The notes under the pieces were generated by a model. That model was not told where the DNA came from, did no database searches, and saw only the letters and a list, made by a program, of their open reading frames with translations. The translations under genes were made by a program, and so were the position numbers. Positions 1 through 5,841 of a stretch of 11,251 bases of DNA are shown one piece after another. Each line of letters starts with the position of its first letter. Position 1 is the first letter of the stretch. The DNA is from Methylococcaceae bacterium. Its GTDB lineage: Bacteria; Pseudomonadota; Gammaproteobacteria; Methylococcales; Methylococcaceae. The stretch covers positions 1-11,251 of the forward strand of contig JAJRDJ010000042.1 of assembly GCA_028678445.1 (NCBI GenBank), in the 5' to 3' direction.

Positions 1-677
1 CTGATGAAGGCGGGCGACAGGTCGAGGCTGGCCTGCTGGATCTGGTTTTTGTCCACACCCTTGTTCTCCAGGTGTTTCTGGATGCTGTCCAAAGTCTCCT
101 TGCCTTTGCCGGGGGTGACGTGGATGACGCGGCCCGCGTCCATATCGACGCCCAGCGTGACGTAGTGGTGGCCCTTGCGCGTCGCGGTCTCGTCAATGCC
201 CAGTTGGGTGATCGACGACGGATCGTCCGCCGCCCGCGCCTGGTGGACCCAGTGGTGGAACACGGTCCAAATGCGCTGGGGGTTGACCCGCAGCAGCTCG
301 GCCACCCGGTTGACCGGCATCTCCCGCTCGATCAGAGCCAACGCCAAGGCCTCGAACAGCAGCGTGAAGCCGCTGCCGGGGCGCGCCCAGGGCACCGCCA
401 CCGTGCGCACCTTGCCCTCGGGCGTCTGGATCCGTGGCACGGCGCAATGCAGATAACAGGCATGCTCGAAGAAGCTCAAGTGCTGCCACGTGCGCTCCAC
501 CGTGTCATGCACCGGGCAGGGCGTCCCGTCCGCATCGGGGAACCGCGAGCCGGACGGAAAACCCAGCCTGAGATGTAACTCCTCGCGGCCCGTTTCGTTG
601 GCAGCAAACGTGATTTCCTGGACTTGCCAGGGCGGTTGCAGGCCTAGGGCCATGCTGAATAAGGCTTCACTGTTCAT
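1..677 (-). CDS. ISL3-family transposase, N-terminal part, cut by the window edge
   Basis: An open frame runs from an ATG at 677 to the left edge without a stop (225 codons plus 2 bases); an in-frame ATG at 683 is an alternative start. It matches the N-terminal half of proteobacterial ISL3-family DDE transposases. About residues 54-85 (CPVHD, then HACYLHC) form the N-terminal zinc-finger-like region. VPWARPGSGFTLLFEAL at about 96-112 leads into a helix-turn-helix region (NRVAELLRVNPQRIW). The catalytic domain begins with LGIDETATRKGHHYVTL at about 159-175, whose D162 is the likely first catalytic Asp, and LDLSPAF at about 218-224 should hold the second. The usual CPxCG zinc knuckle is not present in full form, which fits a known-looking subgroup and not obvious decay. 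No frameshift is visible in the part seen. The family call is recognition by eye. Whether the element is intact cannot be judged because the C-terminus lies outside. Confidence 0.85.
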   Translation of the reverse strand, partial: MNSEALFSMALGLQPPWQVQEITFAANETGREELHLRLGFPSGSRFPDADGTPCPVHDTVERTWQHLSFFEHACYLHCAVPRIQTPEGKVRTVAVPWARPGSGFTLLFEALALALIEREMPVNRVAELLRVNPQRIWTVFHHWVHQARAADDPSSITQLGIDETATRKGHHYVTLGVDMDAGRVIHVTPGKGKETLDSIQKHLENKGVDKNQIQQASLDLSPAFI

Positions 678-756
678 GCCCATAGAATCGCATTTACCCA
701 CTGCAAATCACATAGAGCCGAGAGAAAATGGCCCCTCAATCGGGCAAATTCGGGGG
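1..756 (-). mobile_element. Insertion sequence of the ISL3 family (transposase-proximal end)
   Basis: The transposase at 1-677 implies an ISL3 element whose upstream end lies to its right. The non-coding stretch 684-756 contains a C/G-rich candidate tip. On the minus strand this reads CCCCCGAATTTGCCCGATTG, ending near 755, which resembles ISL3-type inverted repeats. The other end is outside the window, so the inverted repeat and the 8-bp target duplication expected for this family cannot be checked. The right boundary is approximate. Confidence 0.5.
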
Positions 757-780
757 TGGAGGCCGGGTAGGAGTCAGCTC

Positions 781-808
781 ATAAAATCACCAGCCGTGGC
801 TCTGGTGA
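781..808 (-). terminator. Rho-independent terminator after the DUF2934 ORF
   Basis: On the minus strand TCACCAG and CTGGTGA form a perfect 7-bp stem around an 8-base loop (arms 802-808 and 787-793). The stem is followed at once by TTTTAT. It lies about 30 bases past the stop of the DUF2934 ORF at 839, in the right orientation to end that transcript. The stem is only moderately GC-rich. Confidence 0.6.
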
Positions 809-838
809 CATGAAAACCCAGTTACGTATCGCTGGCCC

Positions 839-1378
839 TTACTTTAACGGGCTATTGGCATCCTCCAATTGCGCCATGATTTGCTGCTTGGCCGCCTGCC
901 AGTCCTCTTCTTCGAAGCCGGGGGCAAAGTTGCGCTTCTCGGCCAGGTAGTAAGCGGCTTCCTCGACCATCTGGTTGATCGTCTCCTGGCTTGGCAACTG
1001 ACTGCTCGAGGCCTTTTGCAGGGTGGCTTTCGGCTTGGTTGGGATGGCTGCACTCACCGGCTTCGCCGCTTTCTGCTGTTCCGCGGGCTCTGCGGATAGG
1101 GGTGCGGGACTGGTGGCGGTTGCTGGTGGCGGCTCAACAGGGGCCTTGGTGCCGGTCGTAGACTTAGCGGTCGGCGCTGGCGGTTCCGGCAGTTCAGTTT
1201 TCTTCACGGGGACTGGTATTTCCGGTGCATCCGCCGATTTGGCTTTGGTTGACGGGTACTTTTCGGGGTCGCCGCTTTTTGCTGAATGGCTATCGGCTTG
1301 GTTGGGGTGGCTGCACGCACCGGCTTTGCCGGTTTCTCCGGTTCCTTGCGCGGTCTGCCGGTTCGCCAAGTCACTCAA
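839..1378 (-). CDS. Pro/Ala/Lys-rich protein with C-terminal DUF2934 domain; 5' end chimeric or frameshifted
   Basis: This 179-residue frame opens at a TTG (1378) and ends at TAA (839). The C-terminus, about residues 132-173 (ETINQMVEEAAYYLAEKRNF, then APGFEEEDW), matches DUF2934, a short domain of unknown function. Residues about 40-130 are a low-complexity Pro/Ala/Lys/Thr linker with no membrane segment or signal peptide. The start is doubtful. A GTG at 1374 in another frame has a better Shine-Dalgarno (AGAGGG, 7 bases upstream) and gives VTWRTGRPRKEPEKPAKP, which has the same KPxRAAxPTKP character as residues 106-116 of the long frame. Moving from that frame into the DUF2934 frame needs an indel near 1260-1270 (runs of C and A). 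Residues 1-40 of the long frame (serine/glycine-rich) are therefore probably out of frame. A terminator follows at 781-808. The domain call is fairly firm; the exact protein and whether it is still made are open. Confidence 0.55.
   Translation of the reverse strand: MSDLANRQTAQGTGETGKAGACSHPNQADSHSAKSGDPEKYPSTKAKSADAPEIPVPVKKTELPEPPAPTAKSTTGTKAPVEPPPATATSPAPLSAEPAEQQKAAKPVSAAIPTKPKATLQKASSSQLPSQETINQMVEEAAYYLAEKRNFAPGFEEEDWQAAKQQIMAQLEDANSPLK
1014..1082 (-). repeat. 69-bp direct repeat, copy 1 (inside the DUF2934 ORF)
   Basis: This copy matches 1277-1345 at 59 of 69 positions without gaps, by hand alignment. In the DUF2934 frame it encodes EQQKAAKPVSAAIPTKPKAT. The offset between the copies is 263 bases, which is not a multiple of three, so both cannot be read in one open frame as the DNA stands. 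Confidence 0.75.
1277..1345 (-). repeat. 69-bp direct repeat, copy 2 (5' part of the DUF2934 locus)
   Basis: Second copy of the 1014-1082 repeat. In the frame beginning at GTG 1374 it encodes EPEKPAKPVRAATPTKPIAI, clearly the same peptide motif as copy 1. The currently longest frame reads it shifted, as a non-similar peptide. This suggests an ancient coding duplication followed by an indel between the copies. Confidence 0.75.
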
Positions 1379-1380
1379 TG

Positions 1381-1505
1381 ACCCTCTACACCGAAGGCTT
1401 CCGCCGCTTCGTTACCTCCTCGACGGCTCCGATTGCTACTGGCCAGGCGAAAGTTGCCAGGTGGGATTCGCACCCACTGAGAAACCGTGCCTTTGCACGG
1501 CGCAC
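1381..1505 (-). mobile_element. Structured segment, possible 5' fragment of a group II intron
   Basis: On the minus strand homology to istA stops at about 1506 and the sequence starts GTGCGCC, matching the GUGYG consensus of group II intron 5' ends. Two clean hairpins follow: CCGTGC-AAAG-GCACGG and GTGGG-TGCGAAT-CCCAC. Then come GGTAACGAAGC and GGCGGAAGCC motifs of the kind seen in domain I of bacterial group II introns. No intron-encoded reverse transcriptase and no domain V are present before the DUF2934 repeat begins near 1345, so it would be a truncated relic. The GTGCGAATCCCAC hairpin also looks like a tRNA T-arm, but no tRNA can be folded around it. The family call rests on memory of motifs, not a search. 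Confidence 0.4.
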
Positions 1506-1847
1506 TGTGAACTTGGGTTAGGCGTTGGCTACGGACGTAGTCTTTGACAATGGTGTAGCCGCCGGCAAAGCCATGCTCGTCCCGCAAGCGCTCATAAATC
1601 CGTTTCGATGTGTGTCGCTGCTTGGGCGGACTACCGGCATCCGTCGCCAGAATCTGGTCGATTACTCCGGTAAAGCCATCCAGCTTGGGTCGCTTAGGAG
1701 CACCGCTGCGCTGATACCCCGGCGGAATTGAAAACCGCAAAACCTTGCGCACCGTCTTGCGGTGAACCCCAAACACCCGAGCGGCTTCCCGGATGCTCAT
1801 CCATGCGAAGTGACACAGGCACGTCGAACCTTTGAATAAAGTTCCAC
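1506..1847 (-). pseudogene. istA: IS21-family transposase IstA, 5' remnant, frameshifted and truncated
   Basis: The N-terminal part of an IS21-type IstA is readable only across two frames. A GTG at 1847 gives VELYSKVRRAC, the usual IstA start. After about 1801 the reading must shift by one base to continue as MSIREAARVFGVHRKTVRKV (helix-turn-helix), then PPGYQRSGAPKRPKL, KQRHTSKRIYERLRDEHGF and GGYTIVKDYVR. The break fits loss of a single base at the GG/ATG junction (1800-1803). Homology ends at about 1506, before the DDE catalytic domain, where unrelated structured DNA begins; istB is absent. An uninterrupted frame 1375-1959 exists through the region, but its first 53 and last 40 or so residues have no IstA character and are accidental. 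Inactive with high likelihood. Confidence 0.8.
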
Positions 1848-1989
1848 TCGGTACAGCCCCTTGAACCCTCGTCTGAACTGAATAGCTTGCAGACGCGACC
1901 GCAGGGCAAACGGCAGTACACTTCTGCACCGTCACGACCAGACCATCCGGCCGTTTCACAGGGATATTTTTGCTCCGGCGCTTACACCA
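1506..1989 (-). mobile_element. Remnant of an IS21-family element (istA-proximal end)
   Basis: The istA relic at 1506-1847 is preceded by about 140 bases typical of the non-coding tip of IS21 elements. On the minus strand these include TGGTGTAAGCGCCGGAGC at 1989-1972, followed by AAAAATATCCC. IS21 elements end in TG...CA and carry internal repeats near the tips, so the outer boundary is placed near 1989. The distal end, istB and the second inverted repeat are missing, so the boundary is inferred and no target duplication can be shown. Confidence 0.55.
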
Positions 1990-2070
1990 TTCAGCATTTT
2001 AAGACTATGAGTTGCGTCCGTAGCGGCATTTATGTGGTGGACACGACTGGGTGATAACGACGTTGTCACA

Positions 2071-2250
2071 ATGAAAGCAATTGCCGGCAAGCACGCTCCA
2101 GCGTCTTCCCTAGCGAAGATCGAGGCATCCATCTGTACGATGGTCTTGAATCTGACCGCTGATCTGCCGATGAAGGATCGCCACCAATGTTTTCTGGATA
2201 TCTTCCCCCGCGTGACCGGTAATCAGGCTTGCGCGTTGCCGCGCAATTAA
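2071..2250 (+). CDS. Small unrecognised ORF (59 aa), doubtful
   Basis: A plus-strand ORF opens at ATG 2071 (an upstream in-frame ATG lies at 2032) and ends at TAA 2250. It encodes a soluble-looking peptide with SLAKIEASICTMVLNLTADL and then PMKDRHQCFLDIFPRV, reminiscent of an amphipathic helical bundle and not random shadow sequence. It has no clear Shine-Dalgarno and no recognised family. It is the only ORF here that is not antisense to a known gene, and it converges on nosL. It could be the end of a gene truncated by the IS21 element. Low confidence that it is expressed. Confidence 0.25.
   Translation: MKAIAGKHAPASSLAKIEASICTMVLNLTADLPMKDRHQCFLDIFPRVTGNQACALPRN
2229..2246 (-). terminator. 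Hairpin downstream of nosL, weak terminator or mRNA 3'-end structure
   Basis: A perfect 7-bp stem with a GCAA tetraloop on the minus strand (TTGCGCG-GCAA-CGCGCAA) lies about 30 bases past the nosL stop. No U-tract follows on the minus strand, so it is not a classical intrinsic terminator. It may stabilise or help end the nos transcript. Confidence 0.35.
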
Positions 2251-2275
2251 GACGACCCGCACTGCCTAGAGTAAC

Positions 2276-2782
2276 TTACATGCCCTGGTCATGCCGCGCA
2301 CCGCCAGAAAGATCCACCATGTCACGGGTTACCTGGTCGAACCGCAACACTGTGCCGCCTTGCCGAGCGGAAAACGCCTGCGCATCCGCTTCCAGTGCAA
2401 AGGGAGCCAGCGTAGGGCCTAGCGCGCCATGCAGGGTGCTGCCCATCACATAGTAGGCGCCGCGGGCATCGATCCAGTTCCCTTCGGGCTTGTTCCAATC
2501 CGCCTTCCCCATATCCTGGGTGTAAATCGCAATAATCAGCTCGCGCGGCTCGGAACCCAGATAGATCGAAAGCATCTCCATGGTATCGGAGAAAAATTCG
2601 ATTCCTCCGTGACTGTAATGCACCTGCCCCTTCGGTCCCGGGTAGTCGTTCAGCCGCAACCCGTCCAGGGCGCAGAAGGTGCCTGGTGTAATCTCTGCCG
2701 GATTTGGGGAATGCGGTTGCTCATGGCAGCCCGCAAGGATCAATATAATCAAGCAGGCACCCCTGGATATCGAAAACCTCAC
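2276..2782 (-). CDS. nosL: NosL, outer-membrane copper-binding lipoprotein for NosZ maturation
   Basis: NosL is a small periplasmic lipoprotein that supplies Cu(I) for assembly of the NosZ copper sites. I place the start at GTG 2782, because it overlaps the nosY stop in GTGA and gives a textbook lipoprotein signal: MRFSISRGACLIILILAGC, lipobox LAGC at residues 16-19, lipidated Cys19. The longer frame from 2824 would add 14 residues in front. The 168-residue product then shows FCALDG (37-41), DYPGPKGQVHY (46-56), YTQDMGKADW (87-96), WIDARGAYYVMGS (103-115) and the C-terminal RFDQVTRDMVDLSGGARHD, all typical of proteobacterial NosL. The copper motif reads CALDGL, where relatives often have a Met after DG; the only Cys of the mature body is C37. 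It is the last gene of the coupled nosDFYL block. Confidence 0.93.
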   Translation of the reverse strand: MRFSISRGACLIILILAGCHEQPHSPNPAEITPGTFCALDGLRLNDYPGPKGQVHYSHGGIEFFSDTMEMLSIYLGSEPRELIIAIYTQDMGKADWNKPEGNWIDARGAYYVMGSTLHGALGPTLAPFALEADAQAFSARQGGTVLRFDQVTRDMVDLSGGARHDQGM

Positions 2783-3603
2783 TTGAATCGCCAGACGGCT
2801 ATGCCTAAGGGCGCCAGAATCCAAGCCAGCATGACCGTTCCCAGTAACCAGGGATTCGCCAGTGCTTCGGGGAAGACCGTCGCTAATCCATACAGGGTCC
2901 TGACTTCTTCCAGACTAAAGATATTCAGGATGCGGAACACGTCGGCCGGATTTAGCATGAGCAAAAGCGGAAAGATATCCGGCGCGAAAGACCCCTTGGT
3001 CACCACCAGGATGCCCAGCAATACCAGGTCGTAGGCCAGCACAAAGAAGAACCACAGGCCTATGGCGATACCACTGGCCTGGGTCCTGTCAGCCGCGAGG
3101 ACCGATACCAGAATGCCTATGCTGAGAAAAGCCATGCCCATCAACACCGCGCTCAGCATGAATGCCGTGTAGTGGTAGAAGGCGTTCAGGTCAAATCGAA
3201 AGGACAGCACCGCTGCCGCCACGCCAAACCCCGCTAGGGTAGCGACTGCGAGCGCCATGGAAAGGCCGGAATACTTGCCCACCAACAGCTCGACTCGGGT
3301 AATGGGCAGGGACAAAAGGAGATCAAGCGAACCCCGTTCGCGTTCACCCGCGATGGCATCAAAGCCCAGCACCAAGGCGATCAAAGGGACCAGATAGATA
3401 ACCAGGCTGACCAGGCTGGCCAGCGTCACCTCGATACCAGCCATACCCACGGCACCCTGCTGAGCCGCACCAAAATATGCGATGACGAGCGCAAACAGCG
3501 CCAGGACCAGCGCCATGGTCAGAACCCAGCGACTGCGAATGCGGTCCCGGAATTCCTTGAAGGCGATGACCTTCACTTGCCCTGGCTGGAAGCCGCAACT
3601 CAT
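2779..3603 (-). CDS. nosY: NosY, permease subunit of the NosDFY ABC complex
   Basis: NosY is the ABC-2-type membrane subunit of NosDFY, which with ATPase NosF and periplasmic NosD supports CuZ (sulfur and copper) assembly in NosZ. The 274-residue protein has about six hydrophobic segments (approximately 27-46, 58-83, 113-135, 147-170, 177-201, 252-271). The conserved cytoplasmic loop GERERGSLDLLLSLPITR lies at 86-103, the hallmark of this permease family. The length is normal. ATG 3603 overlaps the nosF stop as ATGA, and the TGA at 2781-2779 overlaps the nosL GTG, so all three are probably translationally coupled. No sign of decay. Confidence 0.95.
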   Translation of the reverse strand: MSCGFQPGQVKVIAFKEFRDRIRSRWVLTMALVLALFALVIAYFGAAQQGAVGMAGIEVTLASLVSLVIYLVPLIALVLGFDAIAGERERGSLDLLLSLPITRVELLVGKYSGLSMALAVATLAGFGVAAAVLSFRFDLNAFYHYTAFMLSAVLMGMAFLSIGILVSVLAADRTQASGIAIGLWFFFVLAYDLVLLGILVVTKGSFAPDIFPLLLMLNPADVFRILNIFSLEEVRTLYGLATVFPEALANPWLLGTVMLAWILAPLGIAVWRFK

Positions 3604-4541
3604 ACCGGATTCTCCGTTGGCAAGGCATCTAGGCTGGCGTAGCCGAGAAAGACATCTTCCAGGGACGGCTCGTGAATCTGGACATCCGTGGCCTCCGGGA
3701 TGATCCCCAGCAGCGCATTGAGAACGCGCATTTTCTGGTCTCTTGGGCAGTGCAGCAGCACCGACAAGCCTTCGAGTTCAATGGTGCAGCCATCGATGTT
3801 CCCGAGCGCCTCCTGCCATCTTGGGGCACCGTCCGCGCCCGCCGTGATCTGGAACATAACGGGCAGGCCGATCTGTTCGCGTAATTGCCGCACGGTGCCG
3901 AGCGCCAGCAGTTTGCCCCGTTTCATGATTGCGAGGCGGTCCACCCGTTCCTGAATTTCGGCGAGGATGTGCGAGGTGAGCACCAAGGTAACGCCCTGCC
4001 CGCGCAACTCATGGAGGATGGCGTAAAACTCCCGAATGCCCTCCGGGTCGAGCCCCGTCGTCGGCTCGTCCAGGAACAGGATGCTGGGGTCGCCCAGCAT
4101 GGCCAGGGCTAGTCCCAACCGTTGGCGCATGCCTCTGGAATAACCGCCTGCCCGGCGGCTGACCGCCCCGGCCAGCCCCACCCGCTCCAGTAGCGGGGCG
4201 CAGGTCTTACGGTCGGCACCCTTGAGCTGCGCAAAATAGCGCATGATCTCCCCGCCGGTCAGGTTGTCATAGAGCACGACGTTTTCCGGCAGATAGCCAA
4301 TGCGGCGCTTCGCCTCCCGAAAGGTCCGGCCCTGAACCGCGTGTCCCTCGATCCGGATTTCGCCCGATGTCGGCTGCAGCAGTCCTAGCATGATCTTGAA
4401 CAGCGTGCTCTTGCCGGCGCCATTTTGTCCAATCAGGCCGAAGATTTCCCCCCGCTCCACCGTCACACTAACGCCATCGAGGGCGACCACGTCACCGAAG
4501 CGCTTGCGGACATTCCTGACCTCAATAACCTTGTCCGCCAA
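3600..4541 (-). CDS. nosF: NosF, ATPase subunit of the NosDFY ABC complex
   Basis: NosF is the cytoplasmic ATP-binding protein that powers NosDY in building the CuZ centre of N2O reductase. From TTG 4541 it has 313 residues with Walker A GQNGAGKS (38-45), Q-loop region YLPEN (83-87), a signature in the divergent form YSRGMRQRL (134-142), Walker B ILFLDEP (154-160), D-loop GLD (163-165) and switch His191 in TSHILAE. A C-terminal domain of about 100 residues follows. No ATG lies in frame near the start. TTG 4541 has GGAG 8 bases upstream and begins right before the conserved VIEVRNVRKRFG. The other option, TTG 4595, would overlap nosD by 74 bases and add 18 residues lacking family character. 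It overlaps nosD by 20 bases and nosY by ATGA, indicating coupled translation. Confidence 0.95.
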   Translation of the reverse strand: MADKVIEVRNVRKRFGDVVALDGVSVTVERGEIFGLIGQNGAGKSTLFKIMLGLLQPTSGEIRIEGHAVQGRTFREAKRRIGYLPENVVLYDNLTGGEIMRYFAQLKGADRKTCAPLLERVGLAGAVSRRAGGYSRGMRQRLGLALAMLGDPSILFLDEPTTGLDPEGIREFYAILHELRGQGVTLVLTSHILAEIQERVDRLAIMKRGKLLALGTVRQLREQIGLPVMFQITAGADGAPRWQEALGNIDGCTIELEGLSVLLHCPRDQKMRVLNALLGIIPEATDVQIHEPSLEDVFLGYASLDALPTENPV

Positions 4542-5841
4542 GCCAGTGACTCCATGTGGGTGAATAAGGCCGCATTTGCGGTTTTTGATCGACAATGCTG
4601 GGCGCCCGCAACAGCGGAAATTGCCGGGCCACGAACCGCAGCGTCTGCACGGCAGGGCTGTTCAGCATCACCGCCATCATCGGGTATTGCCAATACAACC
4701 GGTCCACGAGATCGTTGGTTGCATAAGCAACATCGCCCACACCGTTGCCATCCCGGTCCCAACCCAGGTAATCACTCCAGTAGTTACCCCGCTGAATACC
4801 CCAATACTCATCCTTCGATGCCACATATTTCACTTGATCATGATTCTGTATGAAGTCATTGGCATTCACCTGGTTGTGGATCGACCCTGCCGCGACGTGA
4901 ATCCCGATTCGGTTGTCGATAATGAGATTCCCTGCGAGACTGTTGTATTCTGCATCGTAGATAAATAAACCCCGGCCATTACGCGCCACCACATTATTTT
5001 CTATAACCGAATTCTGAATGGTGCGCAGCATAATGCCATGGTCTGAGTTACCCCATGCCCGATTATTGCGTACCACCTGGTTGCGCACTTCCATTAACGC
5101 CAGCCCGCCACGGTTGAGATACGCTTCGTTGTCTTCCCAAACGTTGAAATGGGAATTCATGTAATGCGTGCCGTAGCGCAGATGATGGATCCGGTTGTCC
5201 CGAAACACGGCATGATGGGAAACATCCACATAAATTCCATCACGCGCGAAACTGATTTGATTACCTATGATCCTGGCCCCGCTGGTATTGTAGAGCTGGA
5301 TGCCGTTCCCCCGTTGAGCGGAAGGCAAATCGCGTTTGCCAATAATCAGGTTGCCGCTGACTTCAACGTCTTTCACCCCTTGCAACCAGATGCCGAACAG
5401 GTTGTAAGTTAAGTCATTCCCCCGAATGGCGATGCGATCCGCCCCCGGCTCAACGTAGATGCCGGCATTTTGAGCGGTTAAATCCGCTCCGCTGTCGCGG
5501 ATGATAATACCCTCGATCACCACATCCGGGGCTTTCACACGAATCACGTCCCCCAACTGGCTTCCGCTCAGCGTGGGTCGTCCAGTACCGCTGAGAACGA
5601 TCGCTTTATCGATTAATAGTCGCTCGGCGTAATGGCCCGCTTGCACACGGATAGTGTCTCCCGCAGTGGCTTTTATCAATGCCTTGCTAATGGTTTCACC
5701 GGGTTTAACGGACCATGTGGCCGCTTCTATGTTGGTGTTCGAAAGAGCCCAAAGCAGAACCAAGAAAACCGAAATTCCATGGTGCTTATCTCGCTTAGAC
5801 GCACCCACGTCGCTTCGGGAATAACGACTTATCTCAACCAT
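4522..5841 (-). CDS. nosD: NosD, periplasmic beta-helix protein for CuZ site maturation
   Basis: NosD is a periplasmic right-handed parallel beta-helix protein that joins NosFY and docks apo-NosZ during CuZ assembly. The ATG at 5841 overlaps the nosR stop by 13 bases. The frame stays open up to 5952, but that part lies inside nosR. GTG 5808 is a possible shorter start. From 5841 the product has 439 residues. A basic N-terminus and the hydrophobic stretch GISVFLVLLWAL (22-33) form a Sec signal peptide, with likely cleavage near IEA-A at about 40. The mature part starts WSVKPGETISKAL and continues in PbH1/CASH repeats such as NGIQLYNTSGARIIGNQIS, HYMNSHFNVWEDN and RGLFIYDAEYNSLAGN. The C-terminal NosD signature includes YWSDYLGWDRDGNGVGD and the tail VQTLRFVARQFPLLRAPS. 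Length and repeats are normal for the family. Confidence 0.95.
   Translation of the reverse strand: MVEISRYSRSDVGASKRDKHHGISVFLVLLWALSNTNIEAATWSVKPGETISKALIKATAGDTIRVQAGHYAERLLIDKAIVLSGTGRPTLSGSQLGDVIRVKAPDVVIEGIIIRDSGADLTAQNAGIYVEPGADRIAIRGNDLTYNLFGIWLQGVKDVEVSGNLIIGKRDLPSAQRGNGIQLYNTSGARIIGNQISFARDGIYVDVSHHAVFRDNRIHHLRYGTHYMNSHFNVWEDNEAYLNRGGLALMEVRNQVVRNNRAWGNSDHGIMLRTIQNSVIENNVVARNGRGLFIYDAEYNSLAGNLIIDNRIGIHVAAGSIHNQVNANDFIQNHDQVKYVASKDEYWGIQRGNYWSDYLGWDRDGNGVGDVAYATNDLVDRLYWQYPMMAVMLNSPAVQTLRFVARQFPLLRAPSIVDQKPQMRPYSPTWSHWLGGQGY

Larger units (their letters stand above)
1990..2275. other. Intergenic stretch between the IS21 remnant and nosL
   Basis: Between the IS tip and the nosL stop codon there are 286 bases with no recognised gene. 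They contain one short plus-strand ORF (2071-2250, listed separately) and a GNRA-type hairpin (2229-2246). I see no promoter, tRNA or repeat of the flanking DNA here. It may be leftover sequence from a gene destroyed by IS insertion. Confidence 0.6.

Noticed and set aside
72..578. Plus-strand ORF of 168 codons and a nested one at 175-456
   Set aside because: Antisense to the ISL3 transposase frame, which carries clear family motifs; Arg/Pro/Ala-rich shadow sequence.
1455..1505. tRNA-like T-arm (GTGGGTGCGAATCCCAC) as a tRNA gene
   Set aside because: No acceptor stem, anticodon arm or D-arm can be placed around it; better explained as an isolated hairpin or an intron domain element.
1023..1547. 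Plus-strand ORF of 174 codons over the left flank
   Set aside because: Antisense to the DUF2934 locus and the structured segment; the translation is Gly/Ala/Val low-complexity without motifs.
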